Positions 16,395 through 24,126 of a stretch of 64,000 nt of DNA are shown piece after piece (position 1 is the stretch's first letter; every line of letters begins with the position of its first letter). A model generated the notes under the pieces. That model did not search any database. It was not told the DNA's origin and saw only the letters and a list, made by a program, of their open reading frames with translations. Made by a program: the position numbers and the translations under genes. This DNA comes from Burkholderia oklahomensis C6786 (GTDB lineage: Bacteria; Pseudomonadota; Gammaproteobacteria; Burkholderiales; Burkholderiaceae), in assembly GCF_000959365.1 (NCBI RefSeq), contig NZ_CP009555.1:2108001-2172000 (forward strand), in the 5' to 3' direction.

Positions 16395-19300
16395 TGCGCC
16401 CTCTGTGCGTTCGATGCGGAAGCCGCCGCGACGGCGGCCTGCGGGGCCGCGGCGCTCGAGCCCGGCTGCGCAGTCGCGTTGGCCGCGCCGCCCGCGCTCG
16501 CGTCGGCGACCGACGACGGCAGGCGCAGCCCGCGCAGGCTCTGCTGCTGCGGCTGGTCGCCGCCGCCCGTCGGCTGCGACGTGCTGATGATGCGCATCGT
16601 CACCGATACGCTGACGTTGCCTTGCGTCCACGTCAGGTCGAACGTGCCGTCCGGACGGCGCTTGCGCTGCGCCGAGTTGATCAGCTTCTCGAGACCGTAG
16701 CGGCCCGGCTCGTTGACGAGCTGGAGCGTGCGGCCGTCGAACGTCGTCGCGGACAGCGTCGCGCCGGGCGAGCCCTGCGGGTTCGGCCACACGAAGTTCG
16801 TCCACTGCGGCGGCGTGTTGCGGTAGCGCAGCTGCTGGCCGTCGATCGCGATCGTGTATTCGGTCGTGCCGCTGCTCGGCTGCGGCAGGACCTGAAACAC
16901 GGTCTGCGGTTCGGACGACGCGGCGGCGCTCGCCGCCGCGCCGCCCGCAAGCGGCGCGACCCAGCGTGCGAAGCCGTTCGTGAAGTCAGGCGTGAGCGCG
17001 AGGCCCATGTCGCCCCAGGTGCGCGCGGACAGCGTGTCGCCGCGGCGCACCGCGAGCGGCCCGAGCGTCGTGCCGACGAACTTCGCGATCGAGCCGTCCG
17101 GACCGAACACCTGCGCGATTTCGCTCGCGCCCGCTTCGACCTTCGCGCCCGCCGCGAACGGATACTTGTTCGCGAGCGAGCCCTGGAACGTCTGGTAGAC
17201 CTGCGCGTTCCACACCTTGTTCACTTCGACGCTCGCCGGCTGGATCACGACCGCGAACGCCTGCATCAGCGGACGCACGAGGAGCGGACGCAGCGACTTG
17301 CGCTGCGAATCGGTCAGGCCCGTCAGCATCTGCTCGTCGACGAACTTCAGCGAATCGGCGAGCTCGGAGCCGTTGCCGTCGAGCGTCTGCTGCATGAGCT
17401 GGCGCGCGCCGGGGCCGGGGTCGCCCTGGTTCTTGATCACGTTGAAGCGCGTGCGGACCTTCGACAGCGTGTCCATGTAGCCCTTCAGCATCGACGTGCC
17501 GTCATGCGTCGCGACGATCCGGCCGAGCCCGATGAACTCCTGGCCGATCGGACCCATCGGCGCCTCGGCGGGATTGCCGTTGATGTCGATGTTCGCCGCG
17601 ACCTGGCCGCCCGGCTGACGCGTGAACCATTGCCTGACCCAGTTCACGACGCCCGTCTGCGCCTTCTTGATCGTCGCGTTCGCGAGCGACGGGTTGTCCC
17701 ACGACGTCTGGTCGTACGCGGTCTCGAGCACCTTGCGGATCGGCGAATCCTGCGGGTCGCCGAGCTTGTTCATCGCGTCGACCGCCTGGCCGAAGTTGCC
17801 GAAGCCCTGCACCGCGATGCCCTGCATGAACTTCTGCCAGTGCTGCGCGTACTCGGTCTTGTACATCGCGACGAGCGTCTTCTGGATCTGCTCGGGGCTG
17901 CCCTCGAGCGTCAGGTCGTCGGCCGTCGCGGTGTTCAGCACCCAGTCCTTCGCCTGCAGCTCCTTCGTCGCGGCGTCGCGGATCGCGGGCTGCACGTACT
18001 GGAACCACGCTTCGCGCGTGAACGTGCCGGGGATCGCGTAGCTGCCCGCGACGAGGCCCGTGTTGCCTTCGCCGACGATCCGCGCGATCGTCATCGGCGC
18101 GAAGCGGGTCGACGCGCGCGCCTTGATTTCTTCGTACACGCGCTGGCGCGCCGGCATCCCGCGCACGACGCGGCGCAGGTTCTCGCGGGTCTGGTCGACG
18201 AGCGCGAGGTTCGCTTCGATCATCGGCCAGTCGTTGTCGGAGACGCGCGACAGATAGAACGTGATCATTCGCTCCGCGCTCTTGATCATCTCGTCGCGCG
18301 GCATGTTGCCGCGATTCGTCTCGAGCCAGCCGCGCCAGAAGCGCGCGATCTGGTCGGTCAGATGCGCCTGCTCGACGTGCCGCTTGTCGGACAGCATCAG
18401 GTAGGTCTTGAGCGCGTTGTACGCGTCCTCGACGTTGGTCGGCGACGCGTCGTTGTAGAGGCCGCCCTGCTGCGGATTCTGCGCGGCGGCAGGGGAGGGG
18501 GCCGCGCCCGGCGCCGCCGGGTTCGTCGACACCGGCACGGCGCCCGCTTGGACCGCGCCCGATTCCGGCGCGCGCGTCATCGGCGCGAGCTGGTCCGGAT
18601 GCGTGTTCACGTCCTTCAGGAACGACGCGAGGTTGCCCGAGACCGGGTTCAGCAGGATTTGCCGCACGCCGTTGTAGTACTCGGTCAGCAGATGCTGCTC
18701 GAGACGGTCGCCTTGATAGAGGCCGAGCGATACGGACAGCGGCTTGTCGCGGCGGAACTGCTCGAGCTGCTCGATCCGGTCTTCGAGGATGTCCATCGCC
18801 TGCAGACGGGACTGCAGGTCGTTGCGGTTCTGCTGCAGGCGGGTCACGTTGTCGAGGTCGGCCTGCACGTTCGACACGAGCTGCTGGTTGCCGATCGTCG
18901 ACCAGGTCCAGCCGCCGAGCGCGAGCGCGAGCGCCGCGACGAAGCCGAAGAACGTCGCGTAGCGCATGCGCGTCTTCGTCGGGCTCGCGAACTGGCGGAC
19001 CGTCTGGCGGTCCGCGAAGATCACCTTCGAGAACAGGTCGCGCAGGAAGAATCCGTTCTTCGAGAACGCGCTGTGCGGCTTCGGCAGGCTTTGCGCGTCG
19101 AGGCCGAAGCGATTCGCGATCCGCTGCGCGGCGGCGCTGTTCGTCTCGCCTTCCTGCAGCGCGCTCGTGAAGTAGAAGCCGCGGAAGATCGGCTTGTACT
19201 GGAACGGATTGTTTTCGAACAGCGTCGCGAGGAACGAGCGCAGCGCGGGCTTGATCGTCGAGAACTCGAGCGGAAAGCTCAGTTGGCCGGGCGAAAGCTT

Positions 19301-20284
19301 GTTGCCGCGGCTGATCGACAGTTGCGCGACGCTGATCTCCTTCAGCCCTTCGTACAGCTCTTCGAAACGCTCGTCGAACAGCGCGACGACGTCGCGCTTC
19401 TCGTCCGGCTCGTACGGCAGCGTCGCGCCCCATACGCGGTCGTATTCCTGGCGGTCGCTGCTGCTGAAGAATTCGGTGAAGCCCGTGATCAGATCGGCCT
19501 TCGTGAACATCACGTAGACGGGCGCGAATACTTCGAGCTTCTCGGTGAGCTCCTGCACGCGCTGGCGCAGGTTCTTCGCGAGGTTGATCGCGAATTCGGG
19601 ACGGTTGCCGGTCAGCTCGGCGATGCTCGCCGTGACGATGATCCCGTTGATCGGCGCCTTCGGGCGATGGCGCTTCAGCAGATCGAGGAAGCCGAGCCAT
19701 TCGCTGCGATCTTCCTCGTGCACCGAATAGCGGCCCGCGGTGTCGAGCAGGATGCCTTCCGTCGTGAAGAACCAGTCGCAGTTCCGGGTGCCGCCGATGC
19801 CGTGGATCACCGCGCTGTTCTTGTCCGCGAACGGAAACTGCAACCCCGAGTTGATGACGGCGCTGCTCTTGCCTGCGGCCGGGTTGCCGATCACGATGTA
19901 CCACGGCAGCTCGTAGAGCGCGGAGCCGCCCGACACCTGACCGATCTTCGACGTCTTGATCGTCTTCACCGTGTCGGCGAGACGGGTGCGCAGCACGTCG
20001 AGGTCCGCCTGCTTCGCGGGCTCGGCCGCGGCAGCGGACATCTTGCCCGTTTCGGCCTGCTGTTCGAGGATGTCGCCGAGCCGGCGGTTCGCGCGGCGCA
20101 CGCGCCAGCGGCGCCAGAGCTTCGTCGCGAGCCAGAGCGCGACGGCGACGGCGAACGCGACGGCCGCCCATACGAAGCCGATCTGTAGCGCATCGGCCGC
20201 GAGGAACAGAACCGCCGCGAGCGCGGCGAAGCCGACGATCGTGAGCGTGCGAGGGTGAGTCAACACGTTGAGGAAGCGTTGCAT
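16391..20284 (-). CDS. tssM: T6SS membrane-complex protein TssM (IcmF)
   Basis: A 1297-residue IcmF-family inner-membrane protein. Two N-terminal transmembrane helices (about residues 13-30 and 33-53) lead into a cytoplasmic GTPase-like domain with an intact Walker A (GNPAAGKSS, about 133-141) and DTAGRYSV. A third membrane helix near residues 440-465 (FFGFVAALALALGGWTW) begins the long periplasmic part that crosses the envelope and binds TssJ. The C-terminus is an Ala/Ser-rich extension. It lies 316 bp downstream of tagX and overlaps tagF by 4 bp. Confidence 0.97.
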   Translation of the reverse strand: MQRFLNVLTHPRTLTIVGFAALAAVLFLAADALQIGFVWAAVAFAVAVALWLATKLWRRWRVRRANRRLGDILEQQAETGKMSAAAAEPAKQADLDVLRTRLADTVKTIKTSKIGQVSGGSALYELPWYIVIGNPAAGKSSAVINSGLQFPFADKNSAVIHGIGGTRNCDWFFTTEGILLDTAGRYSVHEEDRSEWLGFLDLLKRHRPKAPINGIIVTASIAELTGNRPEFAINLAKNLRQRVQELTEKLEVFAPVYVMFTKADLITGFTEFFSSSDRQEYDRVWGATLPYEPDEKRDVVALFDERFEELYEGLKEISVAQLSISRGNKLSPGQLSFPLEFSTIKPALRSFLATLFENNPFQYKPIFRGFYFTSALQEGETNSAAAQRIANRFGLDAQSLPKPHSAFSKNGFFLRDLFSKVIFADRQTVRQFASPTKTRMRYATFFGFVAALALALGGWTWSTIGNQQLVSNVQADLDNVTRLQQNRNDLQSRLQAMDILEDRIEQLEQFRRDKPLSVSLGLYQGDRLEQHLLTEYYNGVRQILLNPVSGNLASFLKDVNTHPDQLAPMTRAPESGAVQAGAVPVSTNPAAPGAAPSPAAAQNPQQGGLYNDASPTNVEDAYNALKTYLMLSDKRHVEQAHLTDQIARFWRGWLETNRGNMPRDEMIKSAERMITFYLSRVSDNDWPMIEANLALVDQTRENLRRVVRGMPARQRVYEEIKARASTRFAPMTIARIVGEGNTGLVAGSYAIPGTFTREAWFQYVQPAIRDAATKELQAKDWVLNTATADDLTLEGSPEQIQKTLVAMYKTEYAQHWQKFMQGIAVQGFGNFGQAVDAMNKLGDPQDSPIRKVLETAYDQTSWDNPSLANATIKKAQTGVVNWVRQWFTRQPGGQVAANIDINGNPAEAPMGPIGQEFIGLGRIVATHDGTSMLKGYMDTLSKVRTRFNVIKNQGDPGPGARQLMQQTLDGNGSELADSLKFVDEQMLTGLTDSQRKSLRPLLVRPLMQAFAVVIQPASVEVNKVWNAQVYQTFQGSLANKYPFAAGAKVEAGASEIAQVFGPDGSIAKFVGTTLGPLAVRRGDTLSARTWGDMGLALTPDFTNGFARWVAPLAGGAAASAAASSEPQTVFQVLPQPSSGTTEYTIAIDGQQLRYRNTPPQWTNFVWPNPQGSPGATLSATTFDGRTLQLVNEPGRYGLEKLINSAQRKRRPDGTFDLTWTQGNVSVSVTMRIISTSQPTGGGDQPQQQSLRGLRLPSSVADASAGGAANATAQPGSSAAAPQAAVAAASASNAQRAQ

Positions 20285-20600
20285 AGGACGTTCAGGTTCC
20301 GGTGCGATTCAATAAGGCGAATTGGGCGGCGGCGCGAAACGCACGCGCGGCGCGACGCGCGCGTGCTGTGCCGACAAGCGTGACGGCATCGGGTGACGTC
20401 ACGTTGTCGTGAATGCATCTAGCGGGAAGGCAGGCCGCTTCGGCGGGGCGGGCGGCGGCGCGCTCGTGCGAAATGCGTTCGTCGACGAGCGGGCGGCGCA
20501 TCGCGCCGGCCGGCGCGTGCCGATCGAATGATTGCCGGATTGTGTTTCCGTCGCGAAGTTTGGTTGCCCCATGCCGCCCTCATTATTTCCTGCTCGTCCT
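20285..20600. other. Gap between tagX and tssM
   Basis: No gene is seen here. The part near tssM is GC-rich, while the part near tagX is more balanced. It should contain the tssM leader, but no convincing promoter or terminator could be assigned by eye. Confidence 0.5.
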
Positions 20601-21566
20601 TTATCGAGCGGACGAGCGCCCCAGCTTGAAGCCGGGCTTATGGTATTCGACGTGTCCGAGGTCCATCAATTTCCATCGGCCACCCCAGGTCAAGCCGACC
20701 TCTTCGGCGACTTGTCCGTACAACTGATAGCCTCGCATGGCCCACGGATCTTTTTCCGAGATGACGAGCTTGCCGTCGCGCAGGAATGCGTTGTCGGCCG
20801 CCAGTCCGTATTGGTGATAGCTCTGGAACGCCGCCGCATTGGTGACGTTGCTGCCCATTTGCGCCAATCGGTTTTGTCGCTCGGGGCTGCGATAGCCTTC
20901 GAGCAACGCCATTTCATAGCCGTATCGCTCGTGCATGATCTTGTAGACGAGCAACAGGCGCGTTCTGAAATCGGTATCGAGCAAATTCCAATCGCGGCTT
21001 GCGTCCTTCAGCGCGGGCCGAACCTGCTCGACCTCGCGGGTGGCGAAAACTTCGGGCGGCAGCGGCAACGGCGGAACGAGCTGCTCGCCTTTTAAAAGCG
21101 CGGCAATTTTCTCGTCCGGCGCGCGTAAAGTGTCGTCGTATTGGAATAGTTGCCGACCGCGTAACGCGATAGCGATCAATGGAGGCGTCGCAAGAATACC
21201 TGTCGTGGTCGCAATCAGCAAGCGCCGCCGCACTAGTAAATTTTGCATGCCGCTTAAAGTCGAGCGCGACATTTTTGCCGATTGCGCGAGATGCTCGCGC
21301 GCACGGGCGGCGCGATCGGATGCACGCCGGCTGATTCGGCCGTGGAATTGGGCGACCGAATCGAATACCGTTGCGCGCACTGCCGGTAATAACAGCAGCG
21401 CCGCTGCGAGGACGGCGATGGCGAAATATGCGACTAGAACGACGGCAATCAAAGAAAACCCCGGAATATGGAATCGATTGTAATTTGCAATGCTTGATCT
21501 TAGAATCAGGCCTGCCTCCGCGTAGGCCGGGACAATATTATTGCGGCGAATTAAACCAGGATTCAA
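20601..21566 (-). CDS. tagX: T6SS peptidoglycan endopeptidase TagX (M15 family)
   Basis: Up to 321 residues, with one N-terminal membrane helix (FSLIAVVLVAYFAIAVLAAALLLL), a second hydrophobic stretch near residues 117-135 and a C-terminal M15/VanY-type metallopeptidase domain. The zinc-site motifs are present: S-Y-H-Q-Y-G-L-A-A-D (SxHxxGxAxD) and a downstream W-G-G-R-W...D-L-G-H-V-E-Y-H. In Acinetobacter TagX is an L,D-endopeptidase needed to make room for T6SS assembly. The 5' end is uncertain: the longest frame starts with TTG at 21566 and has no ribosome site, and an internal TTG after GGGG just before the first helix is possible. Base composition is lower in GC than its neighbours. Confidence 0.88.
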   Translation of the reverse strand: MNPGLIRRNNIVPAYAEAGLILRSSIANYNRFHIPGFSLIAVVLVAYFAIAVLAAALLLLPAVRATVFDSVAQFHGRISRRASDRAARAREHLAQSAKMSRSTLSGMQNLLVRRRLLIATTTGILATPPLIAIALRGRQLFQYDDTLRAPDEKIAALLKGEQLVPPLPLPPEVFATREVEQVRPALKDASRDWNLLDTDFRTRLLLVYKIMHERYGYEMALLEGYRSPERQNRLAQMGSNVTNAAAFQSYHQYGLAADNAFLRDGKLVISEKDPWAMRGYQLYGQVAEEVGLTWGGRWKLMDLGHVEYHKPGFKLGRSSAR

Positions 21567-21577
21567 CGAGACACTGA

Positions 21578-22537
21578 ATGAGCGCGCCGGACGATTCGAA
21601 TTCGAAAGCCCCGCCTAGCCTGCTTTCTTCCCATGCCGGCAAAGAAAGCGGCGCGAACAACTCGCGTATTCTCGCGAATCTTGAAGGCCGCGTCTCCCCC
21701 CAACCCGAAAACGCACCGCGTTCGCGAAAAGGGCCGCTCGCGCTCGTCGCGCTCGCTGTCGTCGCGGTGGCAGGGTGGGGCGCATGGCGGCTGCAGCAGC
21801 CCTCCACCGAACATGCCGAAATCGCGGCCTCCGCATCGGCGCCGGCCGTCGCCGCAGCGCCCGCGAGCAACGCCGTGCCGGCAAGCGGGGCGCAGATCAC
21901 GCAGGCATCGGCGCCGCAGCCCGCGACGATCGTGAACGACGACAGCGCCGCGAGCGACGCGAAGCCGGCCGCCGCGGCGTCGGCAGCCGGCGAGAGCCGC
22001 TTGTCGCGCGCGCTCGCGAACGGCGCATCCGACGTTTCGCCGACCGAGGCCGTCGTCGGCGCGACCGCCGCCGCGGCCGCGGTCGCCGCAGCGACGCCGG
22101 CGAAGCGCGTGGAGAAGGGCGCGACGAAGAGCGTCGCCGCGAAGCAGGATGCGGCGCAGGCGAAAACGGAAGCCGCGGCGCGCAAGCGTCACGACAAGAC
22201 GCAGGCTACCGAAACCGCGCAGGCGAAGAAGCGCCGCGAAACCGGTGCGAAGAAGACCGGCAAGGACGATCCGGACGCCGATCTGCTCGCCGCGCTCGTC
22301 GCGCGGACGAAGCCCGCGAATCCTGCCGATGCGGCGAAGACGAGCGCGAATACGGCGTCGAAGAAGGCTGCGGCGGCGACGTCCGCATCGGCCGATACGT
22401 CGCTTGCCGCGCGCGTGAAGGAATGCGGCGAGCGCGGCTTCTTCGAGGATCAACTGTGCCGCTGGCGCGTGTGCGAAAACCACTGGGGCAAGGATCCGGC
22501 GTGCCCGACTTCCGCGACGCAGAACCGTCAGCCGTGA
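21578..22537 (+). CDS. Ala/Lys-rich membrane protein with conserved Cys tail, function unknown
   Basis: A 319-residue protein I do not recognise. It has a polar N-terminus of about 50 residues, one membrane helix (GPLALVALAVVAVAGWGAW, about 51-70), a long Ala/Lys/Thr-rich low-complexity spacer, and a compact C-terminal end from about residue 285 with four cysteines (ECGERGFFEDQLCRWRVCENHWGKDPACP). This layout resembles a TonB- or scaffold-like protein spanning the periplasm with a small disulfide-bonded head. It diverges from tagX with almost no gap and converges with the tolC-like gene. A link to the T6SS or the exporter is only inferred from position. Confidence 0.75.
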   Translation: MSAPDDSNSKAPPSLLSSHAGKESGANNSRILANLEGRVSPQPENAPRSRKGPLALVALAVVAVAGWGAWRLQQPSTEHAEIAASASAPAVAAAPASNAVPASGAQITQASAPQPATIVNDDSAASDAKPAAAASAAGESRLSRALANGASDVSPTEAVVGATAAAAAVAAATPAKRVEKGATKSVAAKQDAAQAKTEAAARKRHDKTQATETAQAKKRRETGAKKTGKDDPDADLLAALVARTKPANPADAAKTSANTASKKAAAATSASADTSLAARVKECGERGFFEDQLCRWRVCENHWGKDPACPTSATQNRQP

Positions 22538-22681
22538 CGCACGCGTGACATCCGGCATGCGTGCGGTGACGCGAATGTGAACGCGCCGCGCTTTAGTCCG
22601 GCGCCTCTCCTCGATTTTTCAATCTTTCGTACTCCGTTGCCGATGCCGAATCGCGGCGCATGCCGCCGCATCGACGCTCCT

Positions 22682-24121
22682 TCAACGCACCGACCACAAC
22701 CCGATGCCGCCGAGGCTCGCCGCGAGCTTGAGCCGCGCGGTGCGCCATTTCGATACCGCCTGCACGCGCTGCTTCTGCGCGTCGGCGAGCGCCGTCTGCG
22801 CATTCAGCAGCTCGGTGAACGTGCCGACGCCCGCCTTGTAGCGGCCGCGCGCGATGTCGAGCGAGCGCTGCGCGTCGCCGAGCAGGTCTTTCGAGTTGTC
22901 GAGATTCGCGGTGTCGGTCTGCAGGCTCTGAAAGCTCTTCCACACGTCGAGCGACACGTTCAGCTCGGCGTTCTGCACGTCCGCTTCCTGCGCGTCCGCC
23001 TGCGCCTGCGCGGCCGCGACGCGGTAGCCTGACGCGAAGCCTTCGAAGAGCGGGATCGTCACCTGGACGCCGATCGTGCTGCCGTGGCTCGCAGTGGTCT
23101 GGATGCCGAACTGTTGCTGATACGAAGGACTGTTGCGGCTGAGGCTGCCCGTCAGCGAAATGGTCGGACGTCCTTGCGCGCGCGCCGCGTCGACGTTCGC
23201 GCGCGCGGCGTCGAGCTTCGCGCGCGCGGCGACGAGTTTCGGATGCTGCCGTTTCGCTTCGTCGATCAATTGCGCGACGCCTTCCGCGAATGCGTTGCGA
23301 TCGACGGCCGGCTCGGCGGGAGCGATTTGCAGCGGCGTGTTCGCGTCGAGTCCCATCGCGACTGCGAGCGCACCGGTTGCATTCTGCACGTCGCCTTCGG
23401 CGCTCACGCGATCGAGCACCGCGCGGCGGTAGCTCGTCTGCGCCTGCAATTGGTCGCTCAGCGTGCCCGCGCCGGCGTCGTGCTTCGCTTTCGCCTCGGT
23501 GAGGCTTTCCTGCGCGGCGCGTTCGATCGTGCGCGCCGCGTCGACGGCCGCCTGCGCGTCGCGCAGGTTGTAATACGCTTGCGCGGCGTTGAAGAGGATC
23601 GTCTGCAGCGTGTCATCCTGCGTCGCGTTGGCGGCGGCAAGAAGTTCGCGCGCCTGCCTGAGCGCCGCGCTGCGCTTGCCGAAATCGAACAGCACCCAGC
23701 TCAGGTTGAGCGCGCCGTAGCGGCTCGTTTGTGTTTGCGTTTGCGTATCGCTCGCCGAGACGGTCCCGAGATTGGCCTCGTAGGTCGTGGATGCCCAGTT
23801 CCGCTGAATGCCGCCCGTCGCGTTCAGCGTCGGCAAATACGCGGCCTCGTTCACGCCGACCTGCGCCGCTTGCGCGCGCGCATTCGCCCATGCCTGCCGC
23901 GCCTGCGGGTTCGCGCAGATCGCCTGCAGGATCGCGTCTTCGAGTGCGATCGGATGGCTTGCCAGCTCGGGCTGGCACGTCGCGTTCTTCAACAGCGGTG
24001 CGGCGGGTGTCGCGGACACGTTCTTTCGGGTTCCGTAGATATCGAGCCATTGCGCATGCGCGGCGTGCGACGCGAAGAGCGCGAGCGCGCCGGCGGCGAC
24101 GAGCGTGCGTGCGGACTTCAT
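22682..24121 (-). CDS. TolC-family outer-membrane channel of the peptide exporter
   Basis: A 479-residue outer-membrane efflux protein. The ATG at 24121 gives a clear signal peptide (MKSARTLVAAGALALFASHAAHA). The body has two repeats of the OEP domain: IALEDAILQAICANPQARQAWANARAQAAQVGVNEAAYLPTL opens the first and FAEGVAQLIDEAKRQHPKLVAARAKLDAA opens the second, with the coiled-coil helices expected of the periplasmic tunnel. Two hydrophobic beta segments per repeat would form the trimeric barrel. It starts 5 bases after the stop of the ABC exporter and is last in the leftward export operon. Confidence 0.92.
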   Translation of the reverse strand: MKSARTLVAAGALALFASHAAHAQWLDIYGTRKNVSATPAAPLLKNATCQPELASHPIALEDAILQAICANPQARQAWANARAQAAQVGVNEAAYLPTLNATGGIQRNWASTTYEANLGTVSASDTQTQTQTSRYGALNLSWVLFDFGKRSAALRQARELLAAANATQDDTLQTILFNAAQAYYNLRDAQAAVDAARTIERAAQESLTEAKAKHDAGAGTLSDQLQAQTSYRRAVLDRVSAEGDVQNATGALAVAMGLDANTPLQIAPAEPAVDRNAFAEGVAQLIDEAKRQHPKLVAARAKLDAARANVDAARAQGRPTISLTGSLSRNSPSYQQQFGIQTTASHGSTIGVQVTIPLFEGFASGYRVAAAQAQADAQEADVQNAELNVSLDVWKSFQSLQTDTANLDNSKDLLGDAQRSLDIARGRYKAGVGTFTELLNAQTALADAQKQRVQAVSKWRTARLKLAASLGGIGLWSVR

Positions 24122-24126
24122 CGCGT

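Noticed and set aside
16277..20188. 1303-codon open frame on the plus strand opposite tssM
   Set aside because: It is Arg/Ala-rich with no family similarity and mirrors tssM; long antisense frames are expected at this GC content.
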